64,000 bases of DNA from Liquorilactobacillus nagelii DSM 13675 (lineage in GTDB: Bacteria > Bacillota > Bacilli > Lactobacillales > Lactobacillaceae): positions 310,001-374,000 of the forward strand of contig NZ_CP049304.1 of assembly GCF_019444005.1 (NCBI RefSeq), given 5' to 3'. Below are positions 36,141-46,172 of this stretch, piece after piece. A model generated the notes under the pieces. That model saw only the letters and a list, made by a program, of their open reading frames with translations, did no database searches and was not told the origin of the DNA. The first letter of the stretch is position 1. Each line of letters begins with the position of its first letter. The position numbers and the translations under genes were made by a program.

Positions 36141-36881
36141 ATGTCACTTGAAGTTGAAAATTTAGTTGGTGGTTATTCACAAATCCCGGTTTTAAAGAAT
36201 ATTTCTTTTAAAGTTAAGCCAGGTCAAATTGTTGGTTTGATTGGCTTGAATGGGGCGGGAAAGTCGACAACAATTAATCATATTATTGGTTTATTGCGAC
36301 CACAACAAGGAAAAATAACAATTGATCAAATTAGTTTACAACAAGATCCGCAAGCGTATAAACAAAATTTATCATACATTCCAGAAATGCCCGTTTTATA
36401 TACTGAATTAACTTTACGGGAACATTTAGATCTGACAATAATGGCTTATAATTTAAATCGTGAACAAGCGTGGAAAAAAGCCGATCGGCTATTAAGAATA
36501 TTTCGATTGGACAATAAATTAGACTGGTTTCCAGCTAAGTTTTCTAAGGGAATGCGACAAAAGGTCATGATTGTTTGTGCTTTTTTGGCAGATAGCAGTT
36601 ATTACATCATCGATGAACCCTTTTTAGGTTTAGATCCTTTAGCAACTAGAGACTTATTGCGTTTAATTGCTGCGGAGAAACAGCGTGGAGCAGGTATTTT
36701 AATGTCAACTCACGTTTTAAGTACGGCTCAGACTGAATGTGATTACTTTGTTTTATTGCATGCTGGTAAAATCAAAGCGCAAGGGAATTTGGCTGAGTTG
36801 CGTGAACAAGCTGGAATTGCTAGCGACCAATTAGACGAAGTTTATTTCGCGCTAACAGAGGAAGATCGCTATGATGAATGA
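36141..36881 (+). CDS. ecsA: ABC transporter ATP-binding protein EcsA
   Basis: A 246-residue ABC ATPase. The Walker A motif is GLNGAGKST at about residue 37. The signature is degenerate (FSKGMRQKV), as usual for EcsA. Walker B is YIIDEPFLGLD and the switch His lies in STHVLS. Ecs affects protein secretion and intramembrane proteolysis (RasP) in Bacillus; the exported substrate is not known. It overlaps ecsB by 11 nt and is divergent from hit. Confidence 0.94.
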   Translation: MSLEVENLVGGYSQIPVLKNISFKVKPGQIVGLIGLNGAGKSTTINHIIGLLRPQQGKITIDQISLQQDPQAYKQNLSYIPEMPVLYTELTLREHLDLTIMAYNLNREQAWKKADRLLRIFRLDNKLDWFPAKFSKGMRQKVMIVCAFLADSSYYIIDEPFLGLDPLATRDLLRLIAAEKQRGAGILMSTHVLSTAQTECDYFVLLHAGKIKAQGNLAELREQAGIASDQLDEVYFALTEEDRYDE

Positions 36882-38088
36882 CTTATGGAAAAAGCGTCAG
36901 CAAAACTACCAAAGCTTTCTTTTGAAGTATTCGAAATATGTTTTAAACGATCATTTTATCATTGCTTTATTATTTTTTGCGGGTGGGTTAGCATTAGCAT
37001 ATTCGCATTTAGTTAAAAATTTACCAAATCAGCCGTTTTGGTGGGAAATACCAGTAGTAATACTCGCGTTATTGTTTTTACTGCAATTTGGCCGATCGGT
37101 TACGCTATTGCAGGCAGCTGATATTGTTTTTTTATCACCACTTGAATATCAGCTCCCGCTCTATTTAAAAAAAGCCTTTAGATATTCTTTTGCCAGAAGT
37201 GGGTTTATTCAAATTTTAGGTTGGATTGTGATTTTACCATTAATCGTGCAGGGTTTGCATTGGAGTAACTGGTTGATACTGCTATTGCTAGGACAACAGT
37301 TATTGCTGAAATATTGTTGGCAACAACTAGATTTTGCTAAGGCTTACCAACCAGCTTTTGCAAAAGTGGCATGGCAAATTGGAATTCACTGGTTGCTGCC
37401 ATTGGGGTGCTTGACACTTTTAATTTGGGGACGATTGCCAATCAGTCTATTAATTGTTATTGCGGGTATTTTTTATTTAAATCATCAAATAAAGCTGCAA
37501 CAACAAGCTGCAGTCTTTAGCTGGAAATTAATGATAAATCTTGAAGAGCAGCGGTTACAAGGAGTTTATCGCTTAATTAATTTGTTTATTGATGTACCAC
37601 AGATTAAGGGGAAAGTTCGGCGGCTGCATTGGTTTGATCGTTGGTTGCCATCAGCCCAAAAGACGACTAATGGGTTTGAATTTCTTTTTAGCCGTAGTTT
37701 TTTACGCCGCAGCGAATATAGTGGATTGTATCTGCGCTTAATTTTATTAATGATATTTTTAAATGTCATTTTTCAAAATAATTGGCTGCAGCTGGCGGTT
37801 ATTTTGATTGGAATTTATTTAATTGGTTTTCAATTATTTCCATTATTTAGTACTTTTGAAGAAAATGTTTTTGTTCACCTGTATCCGATATCAGCTCAAC
37901 AACAAACAGATGCTTTCAGCAAATTATTGCAACGAGTTTTAGTGATCGCGTTACTGATTGGAATTTGCAGCGGTCAGCTTGCTAAGATTTCAATTGAAAA
38001 CTTAATTTGGCAGCTTTTGCTAGGTTTGGTTGAAATCTGGATAATAAGTAAACCTTTTTGGCAGGCGCATCTTAGAAAAAATGCTTGA
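36871..38088 (+). CDS. ecsB: ABC transporter permease EcsB
   Basis: A 405-residue membrane protein with about eight hydrophobic segments, the expected permease partner of EcsA. The N-terminal part (NDLWKKRQQNYQSFLLKYSKYVLNDHF) and the ADIVFLSPLEYQLPLY region match the EcsB family. GAGG inside ecsA precedes the ATG pair at 36871. The product anchors the Ecs complex in the cytoplasmic membrane. Confidence 0.92.
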   Translation: MMNDLWKKRQQNYQSFLLKYSKYVLNDHFIIALLFFAGGLALAYSHLVKNLPNQPFWWEIPVVILALLFLLQFGRSVTLLQAADIVFLSPLEYQLPLYLKKAFRYSFARSGFIQILGWIVILPLIVQGLHWSNWLILLLLGQQLLLKYCWQQLDFAKAYQPAFAKVAWQIGIHWLLPLGCLTLLIWGRLPISLLIVIAGIFYLNHQIKLQQQAAVFSWKLMINLEEQRLQGVYRLINLFIDVPQIKGKVRRLHWFDRWLPSAQKTTNGFEFLFSRSFLRRSEYSGLYLRLILLMIFLNVIFQNNWLQLAVILIGIYLIGFQLFPLFSTFEENVFVHLYPISAQQQTDAFSKLLQRVLVIALLIGICSGQLAKISIENLIWQLLLGLVEIWIISKPFWQAHLRKNA

Positions 38089-38152
38089 CACTCTGAAAAG
38101 AGATTTGTAGACTAAGAGATAGTTAGGTATTATGCAGAGGAGACTGGCCAGA

Positions 38153-38953
38153 ATGGATCTTAGATTAAATGATGGCTGGCAGATCAGACCAATCGGTGGA
38201 AGTACTGGAATGGCGTATATGGGGGTTAAAGAACAGCAAAAACTGTTCATTAAACGAAATACTTCACCTTTCTTAGCAGCTCTTTCCCTTGAAGAGATTA
38301 CCCCACGGTTGGTGTGGACAAAACATATTTCAACTGGTGACACTTTAACGGCTCAGGAATGGTTAAATGGTCGTTGCTTAGATAAAAGTGAAATGGCTCA
38401 AAAAAGTGTTGCTGGATTATTAGCTAAAGTTCATCGCTCAGCATTATTAAAAAAAATGTTGAAGCAGGTGGGCGGAACTTATGTTTTCCCTAATGATCTG
38501 TTAAGCGAGTATTTTCGCGGACTGAGTAGTGATCTACGACAGCATCCGTTGTTGAAACAAGTTGCCAATCGTCTACGTTCACAGCAGCCAGAATTAAAAT
38601 GGCAAGACTATCGGGTTAGTCATGGTGATTTGAACCATAAGAATTGGTTGTTATCCGATAGCGGGAGATTATATTTAGTTGATTGGGAGTCGGCTTCATT
38701 AGCTGATCCAGCATTGGATTTAAGTATGTTAATGCGTCAATATGTTCCACGTCAGCAATGGCAAGCTTGGTTGCTTCAAAAGTATCAAGTAGAAGTGGTA
38801 CCACAGTTGCGACAGCGGTTAGAATGGTATAGTTTATTGAATTTGTTGCTGGAAATTAAAGAATTTCATCAGCGTGGTCGTTTCTTTGAAATGAACCGAG
38901 ACATATTGGATTTAGCAAAATTGGTTAAACAAGAACATTTTATTGAGTTGTAG
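38153..38953 (+). CDS. YtmP-like phosphotransferase (choline/aminoglycoside kinase fold)
   Basis: A 266-residue kinase-like protein of the APH/choline-kinase superfamily. The catalytic loop reads [13 protein letters not shown] (HGDxxxxN) and the metal motif [20 protein letters not shown] (DW-E plus D-P-x-x-D-L). Substrate unknown. It precedes trmB exactly as ytmP precedes ytmQ/trmB in Bacillus. The ATG at 38153 follows GAGGAG; the ATG at 38132 overlaps that site. Confidence 0.88.
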   Translation: MDLRLNDGWQIRPIGGSTGMAYMGVKEQQKLFIKRNTSPFLAALSLEEITPRLVWTKHISTGDTLTAQEWLNGRCLDKSEMAQKSVAGLLAKVHRSALLKKMLKQVGGTYVFPNDLLSEYFRGLSSDLRQHPLLKQVANRLRSQQPELKWQDYRVSHGDLNHKNWLLSDSGRLYLVDWESASLADPALDLSMLMRQYVPRQQWQAWLLQKYQVEVVPQLRQRLEWYSLLNLLLEIKEFHQRGRFFEMNRDILDLAKLVKQEHFIEL

Positions 38954-39038
38954 AATTAAAGTGGACATGTTCAAACTGAATATGCGCCACTTTTTATTTG
39001 CAAATCATTTGAACTTTATAGAAAGAAGGAATAAATCG

Positions 39039-39677
39039 ATGCGTCTACGCAACAAACCTTGGGCCAAGCCTTTGATTGCTGCCAATCCAGAATTAATTGT
39101 AACTGATCCCTTACCTTTGAAGGGCAAATGGCAAAGTCGTTTTTCTCAGTCAGCACCACTTTATTTAGAGATTGGGATGGGAAAGGGCAATTTTATTATT
39201 GAGCAAGCTAGAAATCATCCAGAAAATAATTATTTGGGAATGGAAGTACAAACAACCATCGCAGCAATTGTTTTGAAGAAATTGTTGGTGCAGCCTTTAC
39301 CCAACTTGCAACTAATTGTCGCAGATGGCAGACTTTTAACCGAGTTTTTTACAGAAAATGAAGTTACTGGTATTTATCTTAATTTTTCTGATCCGTGGCC
39401 AAAAAAAAAGCAAGCCAAAAGACGGCTTACTTATCATACTTTTTTAGCTCAGTATCGCCAAGTTCTTGTTGAAAATGGGCAAATTGAATTTAAAACTGAT
39501 AATCAAGGACTATTTGAGTTTTCTTTAAAAAGTATGAATAATTTTGGAATGCATTTTGCTGGGGTTTGGTTAGACCTACATCATAGTGAAGAAAACGAAC
39601 ACAATGTTTTAACTGAGTATGAGGCAAAATTCAGTCAAAAGGGACAACCAATTTATAAAGTAACAGCAAATTTTTAA
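39039..39677 (+). CDS. trmB: tRNA (guanine-N7-)-methyltransferase
   Basis: A 212-residue SAM-dependent enzyme that makes m7G46 in tRNA. It has the SAM loop [20 protein letters not shown], and the TrmB signature [16 protein letters not shown]. The C-terminal EYEAKF is also conserved. The ATG at 39039 follows AAGAAGGA. An in-frame extension to 38943 overlaps ytmP but would add 32 atypical residues without a site. Confidence 0.95.
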   Translation: MRLRNKPWAKPLIAANPELIVTDPLPLKGKWQSRFSQSAPLYLEIGMGKGNFIIEQARNHPENNYLGMEVQTTIAAIVLKKLLVQPLPNLQLIVADGRLLTEFFTENEVTGIYLNFSDPWPKKKQAKRRLTYHTFLAQYRQVLVENGQIEFKTDNQGLFEFSLKSMNNFGMHFAGVWLDLHHSEENEHNVLTEYEAKFSQKGQPIYKVTANF

Positions 39678-40024
39678 TTATTTAATTGAGCATTGAAATT
39701 ATTGCGTTTCAATTCAAGAATACTGCCGGTATTTGCATCAGCTAAGAAGTCATATTGGATCAGTTGCTGATCTTCCAGTCTTGAAACGCCGCCATGATAG
39801 ACAAAAGTTTTTAGTGCAAATTTTTGAAAAGGTTCAGGACGAGTGTTAATCCAAGAATCTTGAATTGGCGTTTCTTTTTGAAATTCATGACGAACTCTGT
39901 GTAATATTTGTTGAGGAGTTAATCGGCCGGATTTCTGAAACAAACCACTAGCTTGTAAACCGCTAATAAATCCAGCAATAGCTCCCAGCAATAATGGAAA
40001 GAAGCTCCTGCTTTTGACATTCAT
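39674..40024 (-). CDS. Membrane-anchored PepSY-like small protein
   Basis: A 116-residue protein with an N-terminal hydrophobic segment (residues about 9-27, [19 protein letters not shown]) and an extracytoplasmic part ending [18 protein letters not shown], which resembles the PepSY/YPEB strand pattern. The function is unknown. A perfect AAAGGAGG site precedes the ATG. Its last four bases overlap the end of trmB on the other strand. Confidence 0.7.
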   Translation of the reverse strand: MNVKSRSFFPLLLGAIAGFISGLQASGLFQKSGRLTPQQILHRVRHEFQKETPIQDSWINTRPEPFQKFALKTFVYHGGVSRLEDQQLIQYDFLADANTGSILELKRNNFNAQLNN

Positions 40025-40180
40025 TTCGGAAGACCTCCTTTGTTAGTTAATTATATGCTGAGTATAGCACAACTAATAGAACAATGAATTAAGAAAGCTT
40101 GAATAATAATTGTTTTAGTTGCTTTTATTTTAGGTGTTGCTTGTTTTATAATGAAATAAATATGGATGGAGGTCACTCTT

Positions 40181-40501
40181 ATGCAAAAACTAGAAAAAAT
40201 TAATTTATCGGCCCTCGAACAAAAATTTAATCAAGGAGATTATGTTTTTTTCTTTGAAGCCGGCTGGTGCCCAGACTGCCAGTTCATTAAGCCTGCTATG
40301 CCAGAAATTGAACAAGATTTCCCCCAGTTTAAATTTATTAAAGTTGATCGTGATGAGAACATTGATTTGTGCCAAGAAATGGGAATTATGGGGATTCCTA
40401 GTTTTGTAGTCTATAAAGATGGCCAAGAAGCAGATCGTTTTGTCAATAAAGATCGAAAAACTAAGGCTGAAGTTGAAAAGTTCTTAAGTAAATCAGTCTA
40501 A
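40181..40501 (+). CDS. Thioredoxin-like protein (YtpP type)
   Basis: A 106-residue thioredoxin-fold protein with redox motif WCPDC (usual thioredoxin WCGPC), preceded by VFFFEAGWC, and a cis-proline loop GIPSFVVY. The place in the order trmB - thioredoxin - ytpR - sftA - murC matches ytpP of Bacillus, a redox protein of unsettled substrate. The ATG at 40181 follows GGAGG at 40168-40172; the ATG at 40166 overlaps the site. Confidence 0.9.
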   Translation: MQKLEKINLSALEQKFNQGDYVFFFEAGWCPDCQFIKPAMPEIEQDFPQFKFIKVDRDENIDLCQEMGIMGIPSFVVYKDGQEADRFVNKDRKTKAEVEKFLSKSV

Positions 40502-40523
40502 TGAGATAAGAGGAGTTTTATTA

Positions 40524-41159
40524 ATGTTGATCACCTGTTATAATCCTGCAGAATTAGGAGACATCTTATTGGTTGTTGTTGCAGCAGATGTTTCCAATCA
40601 GCAGGTTATTCAAAAAGAAGATATCGTCCAATTTTCAGACCCAGTTAGCGGAAAGCCAATCGGTTATAATGTTATGCATGCCTCAAAGTTATTACCCGGT
40701 TTAATCGGAAGTGGTCAAATAGAATTAAAGGTACAACAGTTGCAAATCTTGAATGAGGCATTGCAGCAGGCTGGCTTTTCTTCTGAATTGGTTGCTGATC
40801 GAAAACCTCATTTTGTTGTTGGCTTGGTTAAGCAACTTGAAGTTCATCCTAACTCTGATCATCTTCAGATTGCTCAAGTTCAAGTTGAAAAGCAACGATT
40901 GGTCCAGATTGTTTGCGGGGCACCTAATATTGCTGCTGATCAATTAGTAGTAGTTGCTGAACCTGGTGCAATGATGCCCAGTGGTGAAATAATTTGGCCT
41001 GGTGAATTACGCGGTGTAGCCAGTTCTGGTATGATTTGTTCGGCGCGTGAGCTAGCTTTACCAAATGCACCGCAGAAACGCGGAATTTTAGTCTTGCCAG
41101 CAGCTGATTATCAGCCGGGAATGCCATTTGATTTAGCTAAGCATCAAGCAGGTAAATAA
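40524..41159 (+). CDS. ytpR: YtpR-family tRNA-binding-domain protein
   Basis: A 211-residue protein with an N-terminal DUF4479 domain (residues about 1-90) and a C-terminal tRNA-binding OB-fold like that at the N-terminus of PheRS beta (VGLVKQLEVHPNSDHLQIAQVQV, QIVCGAPNIAADQLVVVAEPGA, GVASSGMICSARELAL). It probably binds tRNA or another RNA; the exact role is not known. It is 22 nt downstream of the thioredoxin gene with an AGAGGAG site. Confidence 0.9.
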   Translation: MLITCYNPAELGDILLVVVAADVSNQQVIQKEDIVQFSDPVSGKPIGYNVMHASKLLPGLIGSGQIELKVQQLQILNEALQQAGFSSELVADRKPHFVVGLVKQLEVHPNSDHLQIAQVQVEKQRLVQIVCGAPNIAADQLVVVAEPGAMMPSGEIIWPGELRGVASSGMICSARELALPNAPQKRGILVLPAADYQPGMPFDLAKHQAGK

Positions 41160-41212
41160 TATTGTAGCTTTAAAGATGATTTTAAAGTAGTTTGTTTGAA
41201 TATAGTGGGTTG

Positions 41213-41246
41213 ATCAGGCTGCGGCAGCTTCTTGTCACAGCCTGAT
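41213..41246 (+). terminator. Hairpin after ytpR, possible weak terminator
   Basis: ATCAGGCTG pairs perfectly with CAGCCTGAT, but only TGATTATT follows, so termination would be weak. Confidence 0.4.
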
Positions 41247-41332
41247 TGATTATTGACAGGCTTTATTACTAGGATACATACCAGAAATGTTATATTTGTG
41301 GCAATAGTCAAAATTATTGGAGGAGTGTATTG

Positions 41333-43696
41333 ATGAGGCATTATGATGGACCGGCTTTTTATCGTTCAAAACAGCAATTGCCATCAAAAAAGCCGCATTT
41401 TATTCAGAATTATCGACTACCAAGTGGTAATTTGAATGAAAAAACGACTAAAAAAATAAGTTCGCATGGTTTTCATCCCAGCTATGTGCCGCCTTCTTTA
41501 CAATCATTAACTGATCGGCGTCAGCAAGAACAGTATCAAATTATAGTGCATGATTTAAAAAAATCACCTTCAAGTTATTTTTTGTTTGCAGAAAATCCGC
41601 AATCAACTGAAGAACTGATTGATTTAGAACATTTGACGACTAACACAATTGATTCAAAAAAGCCGCTAGCTCAATCAACGGCTGAAGCAGATCCAGTAGA
41701 TTCATCAATGGAAATTAAAGCTGATCAGGCAAAAGCCTTTGCTGATTCAACTTATAATGAATCAGTAGATAAACAGCTGGCTAATCAGACTTCAACAGAT
41801 AAAATATTACCAGCTTTAATGAATTTTGATTCAACAAATAGTCCCAAGAATAGTTCCCAAGTTACTCCAGCAATTGAATCAGTTGATCCTCCTTTAACTG
41901 TTGAAAAATCGACCACAGAAGATTTGACTACTGGAAGTGAATCTTCATCAATTATGGCGAATCAAGCCGGTATTAATAAAAACGAGTCAGAGACAGTAGT
42001 TGCTGAATCAGTTCAAACGGTCGAGTCAGCTAGTCAGGAATCAACTGAAGAAGAAAAGGCAAGACCAAATTTAACAGAAGTTGAAAATTCAAATATTTCA
42101 AACAAGGATGAAACAACTACTGTTAATGATGACCAAATTCAACCAGTTGACGAGAAGATAAATGAGAATTTAACTGGACAGTTTAATCCAACAAAAGCAG
42201 TCGTTGAAGAGGCTACAGTTGTTGACAAAGCTGATAAAAACGAAACAATAGCTGAATCACAGCTAAATAATTCGCCCAAACAATCATTAGAATATCAGTT
42301 TCCGCCATTGAGATTGTTGCCAACACCGGTCGATAAAAATGATGAGTCGCTGGATGAGTGGGTTTTAAAAGAAATTGATGTTTTAAATGAAACTTTGAAG
42401 TCTTTTCGTGTTCAAGCAACTGTCAGTGATTGGACGATCGGACCAACGGTTACGCAGTTTGAAGTTAGTTTAGCACGAGGCGTTAAAGTTAGTAAAATTA
42501 CTAACTTAGTTGATGATTTAAAATTGGCATTAGCTGCACGTGATATTAGAATTGAAGCGCCAATACCTGGAAAAAGTACTGTAGGAATTGAAATTCCTAA
42601 CTTACATTCTCGGCCGGTTATGCTAAAAGAAATTTTACAATCTAAAGTTTTTCAGTCAGCTCGATCACCACTAACAGTTGCTTTGGGAGTTGATTTGTTT
42701 GGTCAACCACGAGTAATGGATCTCCGTAAGATGCCCCATGGTTTAATTGCTGGAGCCACCGGTTCGGGTAAGTCCGTTTTTATTAATAGCTTATTGGTTT
42801 CACTGTTATATAAAGCGACACCGAATCAAGTTAAGTTACTATTGATTGATCCTAAAACAGTTGAAATGGCCTCTTATCAAGATTTACCGCATTTGTTAGC
42901 TCCGGTTATTTCTGATCCAGCTGCGGCAGCTGCCGCTTTAAAATGGGTGGTTGAGGAGATGGAACAGCGTTATCAGCGCTTGGCAGCAGCGGGAGTGCGC
43001 AATTTGGAGGGCTATAATCAAAAAGCTGCCGAACACGGTGATTATGGCTTGCAATTACCTTATATAGTTATTGTGATTGATGAATTAGCCGATTTAATGA
43101 TGGTTGCTGCCGCAGATGTCCAAGACTATATTGCAAGAATTACTCAAAAAGCTCGAGCAGCTGGAATTCATTTATTAGTTGCTACACAAAGACCAAGTGT
43201 CGATGTAGTAACTGGTACAATTAAAAATAATATTCCGACTCGGATTGCTTTTATGGTTGCCAGTCAAACTGATTCGCGAACAATTTTAGATACTTCTGGC
43301 GCAGAAAGACTACTTGGAAAAGGGGATTTGCTTTATCTGGGTAATGGTTCAAGTCAACCGTTGCGATTGCAAGGAACATATATTGGTGATGAGATTGATC
43401 AAATTACCGATTATTTGAAGCAACAGCAACAGCCTGATTATTCCTTTGACCCGGCTGGCTTGAAGGCACAGGTTCAAGCACAGGAACGAGAAGATGAATT
43501 ATTTCCACAAGTAAAAGCGTATTTAGTAAATGAAGAAACAACATCGACTTCTAAACTGCAACGTGTATTTTCCATTGGGTATAACAGAGCAGCCGGTTTA
43601 ATTGATGAATTGGAGAGTCGTGGTTACATTTCTGCTGCTCGTGGTTCCAAGCCACGACAAGTCTTTTTAAAAGAATCTGATTTAGAAAATGAATGA
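41333..43696 (+). CDS. sftA: FtsK/SpoIIIE-type DNA translocase lacking membrane segments (SftA-like)
   Basis: A 787-residue protein. The first roughly 320 residues are hydrophilic, rich in Ser, Thr, Glu, Asn and Gln, with no membrane helix. The alpha-beta motor follows: Walker A in GATGSGKSVF (about residue 474) and Walker B in IVIVIDELADLMM. The C-terminal gamma winged helix (LFPQVKAYLV, RVFSIGYNRAAGLIDELESRG) is the part that reads orienting DNA sequences. Lack of membrane helices and the ytpR-x-murC position point to SftA, the soluble translocase that clears DNA from the closing septum. GGAGGAG precedes the ATG. Confidence 0.9.
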   Translation: MRHYDGPAFYRSKQQLPSKKPHFIQNYRLPSGNLNEKTTKKISSHGFHPSYVPPSLQSLTDRRQQEQYQIIVHDLKKSPSSYFLFAENPQSTEELIDLEHLTTNTIDSKKPLAQSTAEADPVDSSMEIKADQAKAFADSTYNESVDKQLANQTSTDKILPALMNFDSTNSPKNSSQVTPAIESVDPPLTVEKSTTEDLTTGSESSSIMANQAGINKNESETVVAESVQTVESASQESTEEEKARPNLTEVENSNISNKDETTTVNDDQIQPVDEKINENLTGQFNPTKAVVEEATVVDKADKNETIAESQLNNSPKQSLEYQFPPLRLLPTPVDKNDESLDEWVLKEIDVLNETLKSFRVQATVSDWTIGPTVTQFEVSLARGVKVSKITNLVDDLKLALAARDIRIEAPIPGKSTVGIEIPNLHSRPVMLKEILQSKVFQSARSPLTVALGVDLFGQPRVMDLRKMPHGLIAGATGSGKSVFINSLLVSLLYKATPNQVKLLLIDPKTVEMASYQDLPHLLAPVISDPAAAAAALKWVVEEMEQRYQRLAAAGVRNLEGYNQKAAEHGDYGLQLPYIVIVIDELADLMMVAAADVQDYIARITQKARAAGIHLLVATQRPSVDVVTGTIKNNIPTRIAFMVASQTDSRTILDTSGAERLLGKGDLLYLGNGSSQPLRLQGTYIGDEIDQITDYLKQQQQPDYSFDPAGLKAQVQAQEREDELFPQVKAYLVNEETTSTSKLQRVFSIGYNRAAGLIDELESRGYISAARGSKPRQVFLKESDLENE

Positions 43697-43780
43697 AAGC
43701 AGGAAAACTTAACACAATTATGTGAAATTTTATGTTAAACTAGGCAATGGTTTAAACATAGGCAAAGGGGATAAATTATC

Positions 43781-45112
43781 ATGGATGCAGACACAACCTA
43801 TTTTTTTGTTGGTATTAAAGGTACAGGAATGAGTTCGCTAGCGCTTCTTCTACACGATAAGGGCCTTAAAGTTAGTGGCTCTGATATTGAAAAGTATACT
43901 TTTACCCAACGCGGCTTGGAACAAGCTGGAATTGAGATCTTGCCTTTTGACGAAAAAAATATTCATGCAGGACTGACAATAGTCGAAGGAAATGCTTTTG
44001 GACCAGATCATCCTGAAATCAAAAAAGCTCATGAATTAGGATTACAAATTTGTAGTTATCCGGCAATGGTTGAAAAAATTATTGCTGAAAATACAAGCAT
44101 TGGGATTGCTGGATCACATGGCAAGACCAGTACAACAGGTTTATTGGCTCACGTTTTAAGCGGAGTTTCTGCTACTAGTTATTTAGTTGGTGATGGCTCA
44201 GGAAAAGGTGTACCTGAATCAAGGTTTTTTGTGTTTGAGGCTGATGAATACCGGCGTCATTTTGTAGCTTATCACCCAGATTATGTTATCATGACGAATA
44301 TTGATTTTGATCATCCCGATTATTTTACCGGCATAGAGGATGTTTTTGATGCCTTTACAACACTGGCAAATCAAACGAAAAAGGGCATTTTTGCTTGGGG
44401 AGAAGATAAATACTTACGCAATTTGAAAACAGCGGTTCCAGTACATTATTATGGAACAAATGAAAATGATGAATTTAGAGCGGTAAATATTAAACGCACT
44501 ACTAAAGGCTCAACTTTTGATGTTTATCGGGAAGATAAGTTTTTAGGGACATATGAAATTCCGCTATTCGGTGAACACAATGTTCTGAATAGTTTGGCTG
44601 TTGTGGCGGTCTCTTACTGTGAAGATGTCCCACAAGAAGAAATTAAACGTGAATTACTCAGCTTTAAAGGTGTAAAGAGACGTTTTACGGAAAAGGTTGT
44701 CGCTGATATGACAATTATTGATGATTATGCTCATCATCCATCAGAAATTAAAGCAACTTTGGATGCTGCACGACAAAAGTATCCCAAAAAGGAAATTATT
44801 GCTGTTTTCCAGCCACATACCTTTAGTCGGACGATTGCTTTGATGGATGACTTTGCTGCTAGTTTGAATTTAGCTGATAAAGTTTTTTTGACAGATATTT
44901 TTAGCTCGATTCGTGAACATAATGGAAATGTTTCAAGTGATGATCTTGGTAGTAAGATTACTAAGGGTGGAGAGGTCTTAAAGTTGGATAATATGTCGCC
45001 ACTACTTGATTTTCATGATGCGGTTGTTGTCTTTATGGGTGCCGGAGATATTCAAAAGTACGAATATGCCTATGAAAGACTATTAAGCAATTTGAGCTTA
45101 AAGAATAATTAA
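43781..45112 (+). CDS. murC: UDP-N-acetylmuramate-L-alanine ligase
   Basis: A 443-residue Mur ligase that adds L-Ala to UDP-MurNAc. The N-terminal Rossmann motif [11 protein letters not shown], the ATP loop [32 protein letters not shown] and [10 protein letters not shown] are all present, with the C-terminal domain after about residue 300. AAAGGGG precedes the ATG. It follows sftA by 84 nt, as in Bacillus. Confidence 0.97.
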   Translation: MDADTTYFFVGIKGTGMSSLALLLHDKGLKVSGSDIEKYTFTQRGLEQAGIEILPFDEKNIHAGLTIVEGNAFGPDHPEIKKAHELGLQICSYPAMVEKIIAENTSIGIAGSHGKTSTTGLLAHVLSGVSATSYLVGDGSGKGVPESRFFVFEADEYRRHFVAYHPDYVIMTNIDFDHPDYFTGIEDVFDAFTTLANQTKKGIFAWGEDKYLRNLKTAVPVHYYGTNENDEFRAVNIKRTTKGSTFDVYREDKFLGTYEIPLFGEHNVLNSLAVVAVSYCEDVPQEEIKRELLSFKGVKRRFTEKVVADMTIIDDYAHHPSEIKATLDAARQKYPKKEIIAVFQPHTFSRTIALMDDFAASLNLADKVFLTDIFSSIREHNGNVSSDDLGSKITKGGEVLKLDNMSPLLDFHDAVVVFMGAGDIQKYEYAYERLLSNLSLKNN

Positions 45113-45122
45113 TAAATTACCG

Positions 45123-45164
45123 ACAAACAAGCTGTTGACCTACTCAGAGCTTGTTTGTTTTTTT
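45123..45164 (+). terminator. Rho-independent terminator of murC
   Basis: ACAAACAAGCT pairs perfectly with AGCTTGTTTGT, followed by a T run. Confidence 0.9.
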
Positions 45165-45302
45165 ATTTTAGGGGGGGTTGATTGAGCTGATTGATTAGAT
45201 ATGTTAGAATACTCTCAAGTATCTTTAATGACGAATGTCTAGGTTGCATAAAAGTTGATAACTTAGGCTTTTTCGAGTAAAATTTTAGTAGAGGTGAAAT
45301 AA

Positions 45303-46010
45303 ATGGATAATAATGGACAAAGAATTGTAATTAATCCGGAGACAGCTGGATTGAGCAACTTTTTGACTAAAATGTACGCGTTCATGGCTGGTGCAGTTGC
45401 AATTTCAGCTATTGTGGCTTATCTAGTTGCTAAGGTTTTTTATGCACAAGTTGTAACAACAATTGCCCAACATAGTTTTTTGATGTGGTTGTTGTTCGGT
45501 GTTCAGTTTCTGATCGTTTTAGGGATGTCTTTTAAAGCTGATCGTTCACCATTAATGACTGCTGCTGGCTTAATATCATTTGCAGTGATTGAAGGTTTGT
45601 TTTTTGGGATAATCGTAACGGCTTATACTGGAGCAGATGTTACAATGGCATTTGTTGGAGCTGCAGCAGTTTTTATCTCAATGACTGCTATTGGGACAGT
45701 TACCAAACGTGATTTGTCAAGAATTGGAACGCAAGCATTAGCTGCTTTGATTGGATTGGTAGTTGTTTCGATTATCAATATTTTCTTGCAAAGTGCGATG
45801 ATTCAATTCGTCTTTTCATTTATTGGTGTAATTATTTTCACAGCTTTAACAGCTTGGGATGCACAAAAGTTCAAGCGACTGTATGTTCAGACAGCTGGTC
45901 AAGTTAATGAAAATAATTTGGCGATGATGGGTGCTTTGCAGTTGTACCTTGATTTCATTAACCTGTTTATCAGTTTATTGAATATTTTCGGTGGTTTTAA
46001 TAAAAATTAA
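45303..46010 (+). CDS. Bax inhibitor-1 / YccA-family membrane protein
   Basis: A 235-residue protein with about seven hydrophobic segments, typical of the Bax1-I (UPF0005, BsYetJ-like) family, some of which leak Ca2+ in a pH-dependent way. The ending ALQLYLDFINLFISLLNIFGGF is the family signature, and YTGADV and AWDAQKFKRLY are also typical. GAGGTG precedes the ATG. It has terminators on both sides, so it is a single-gene unit. Confidence 0.92.
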   Translation: MDNNGQRIVINPETAGLSNFLTKMYAFMAGAVAISAIVAYLVAKVFYAQVVTTIAQHSFLMWLLFGVQFLIVLGMSFKADRSPLMTAAGLISFAVIEGLFFGIIVTAYTGADVTMAFVGAAAVFISMTAIGTVTKRDLSRIGTQALAALIGLVVVSIINIFLQSAMIQFVFSFIGVIIFTALTAWDAQKFKRLYVQTAGQVNENNLAMMGALQLYLDFINLFISLLNIFGGFNKN

Positions 46011-46030
46011 TTAGTTTCTGATAACTAAGT

Positions 46031-46062
46031 AGAGCGGCTTGATCTTGAGCTGCTCTTTTTTT
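46031..46062 (+). terminator. Rho-independent terminator of the Bax1-I gene
   Basis: AGAGCGGCT pairs with AGCTGCTCT (one G-U), followed by TTTTTTT. Confidence 0.85.
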
Positions 46063-46172
46063 GTTTAAACTGAAAATTGTTGTTGGATTTTTGATTGCTT
46101 TTAGCGCGATGCTGTTACTTAAGATATTTCTCTGTTAAAATAAATTTAGTAGATACTGAAGGAGTTAAAAAA

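Noticed and set aside
38943..39038. N-terminal extension of TrmB overlapping ytmP
   Set aside because: It lacks a ribosome site and adds 32 residues unlike TrmB; ATG 39039 fits the family.
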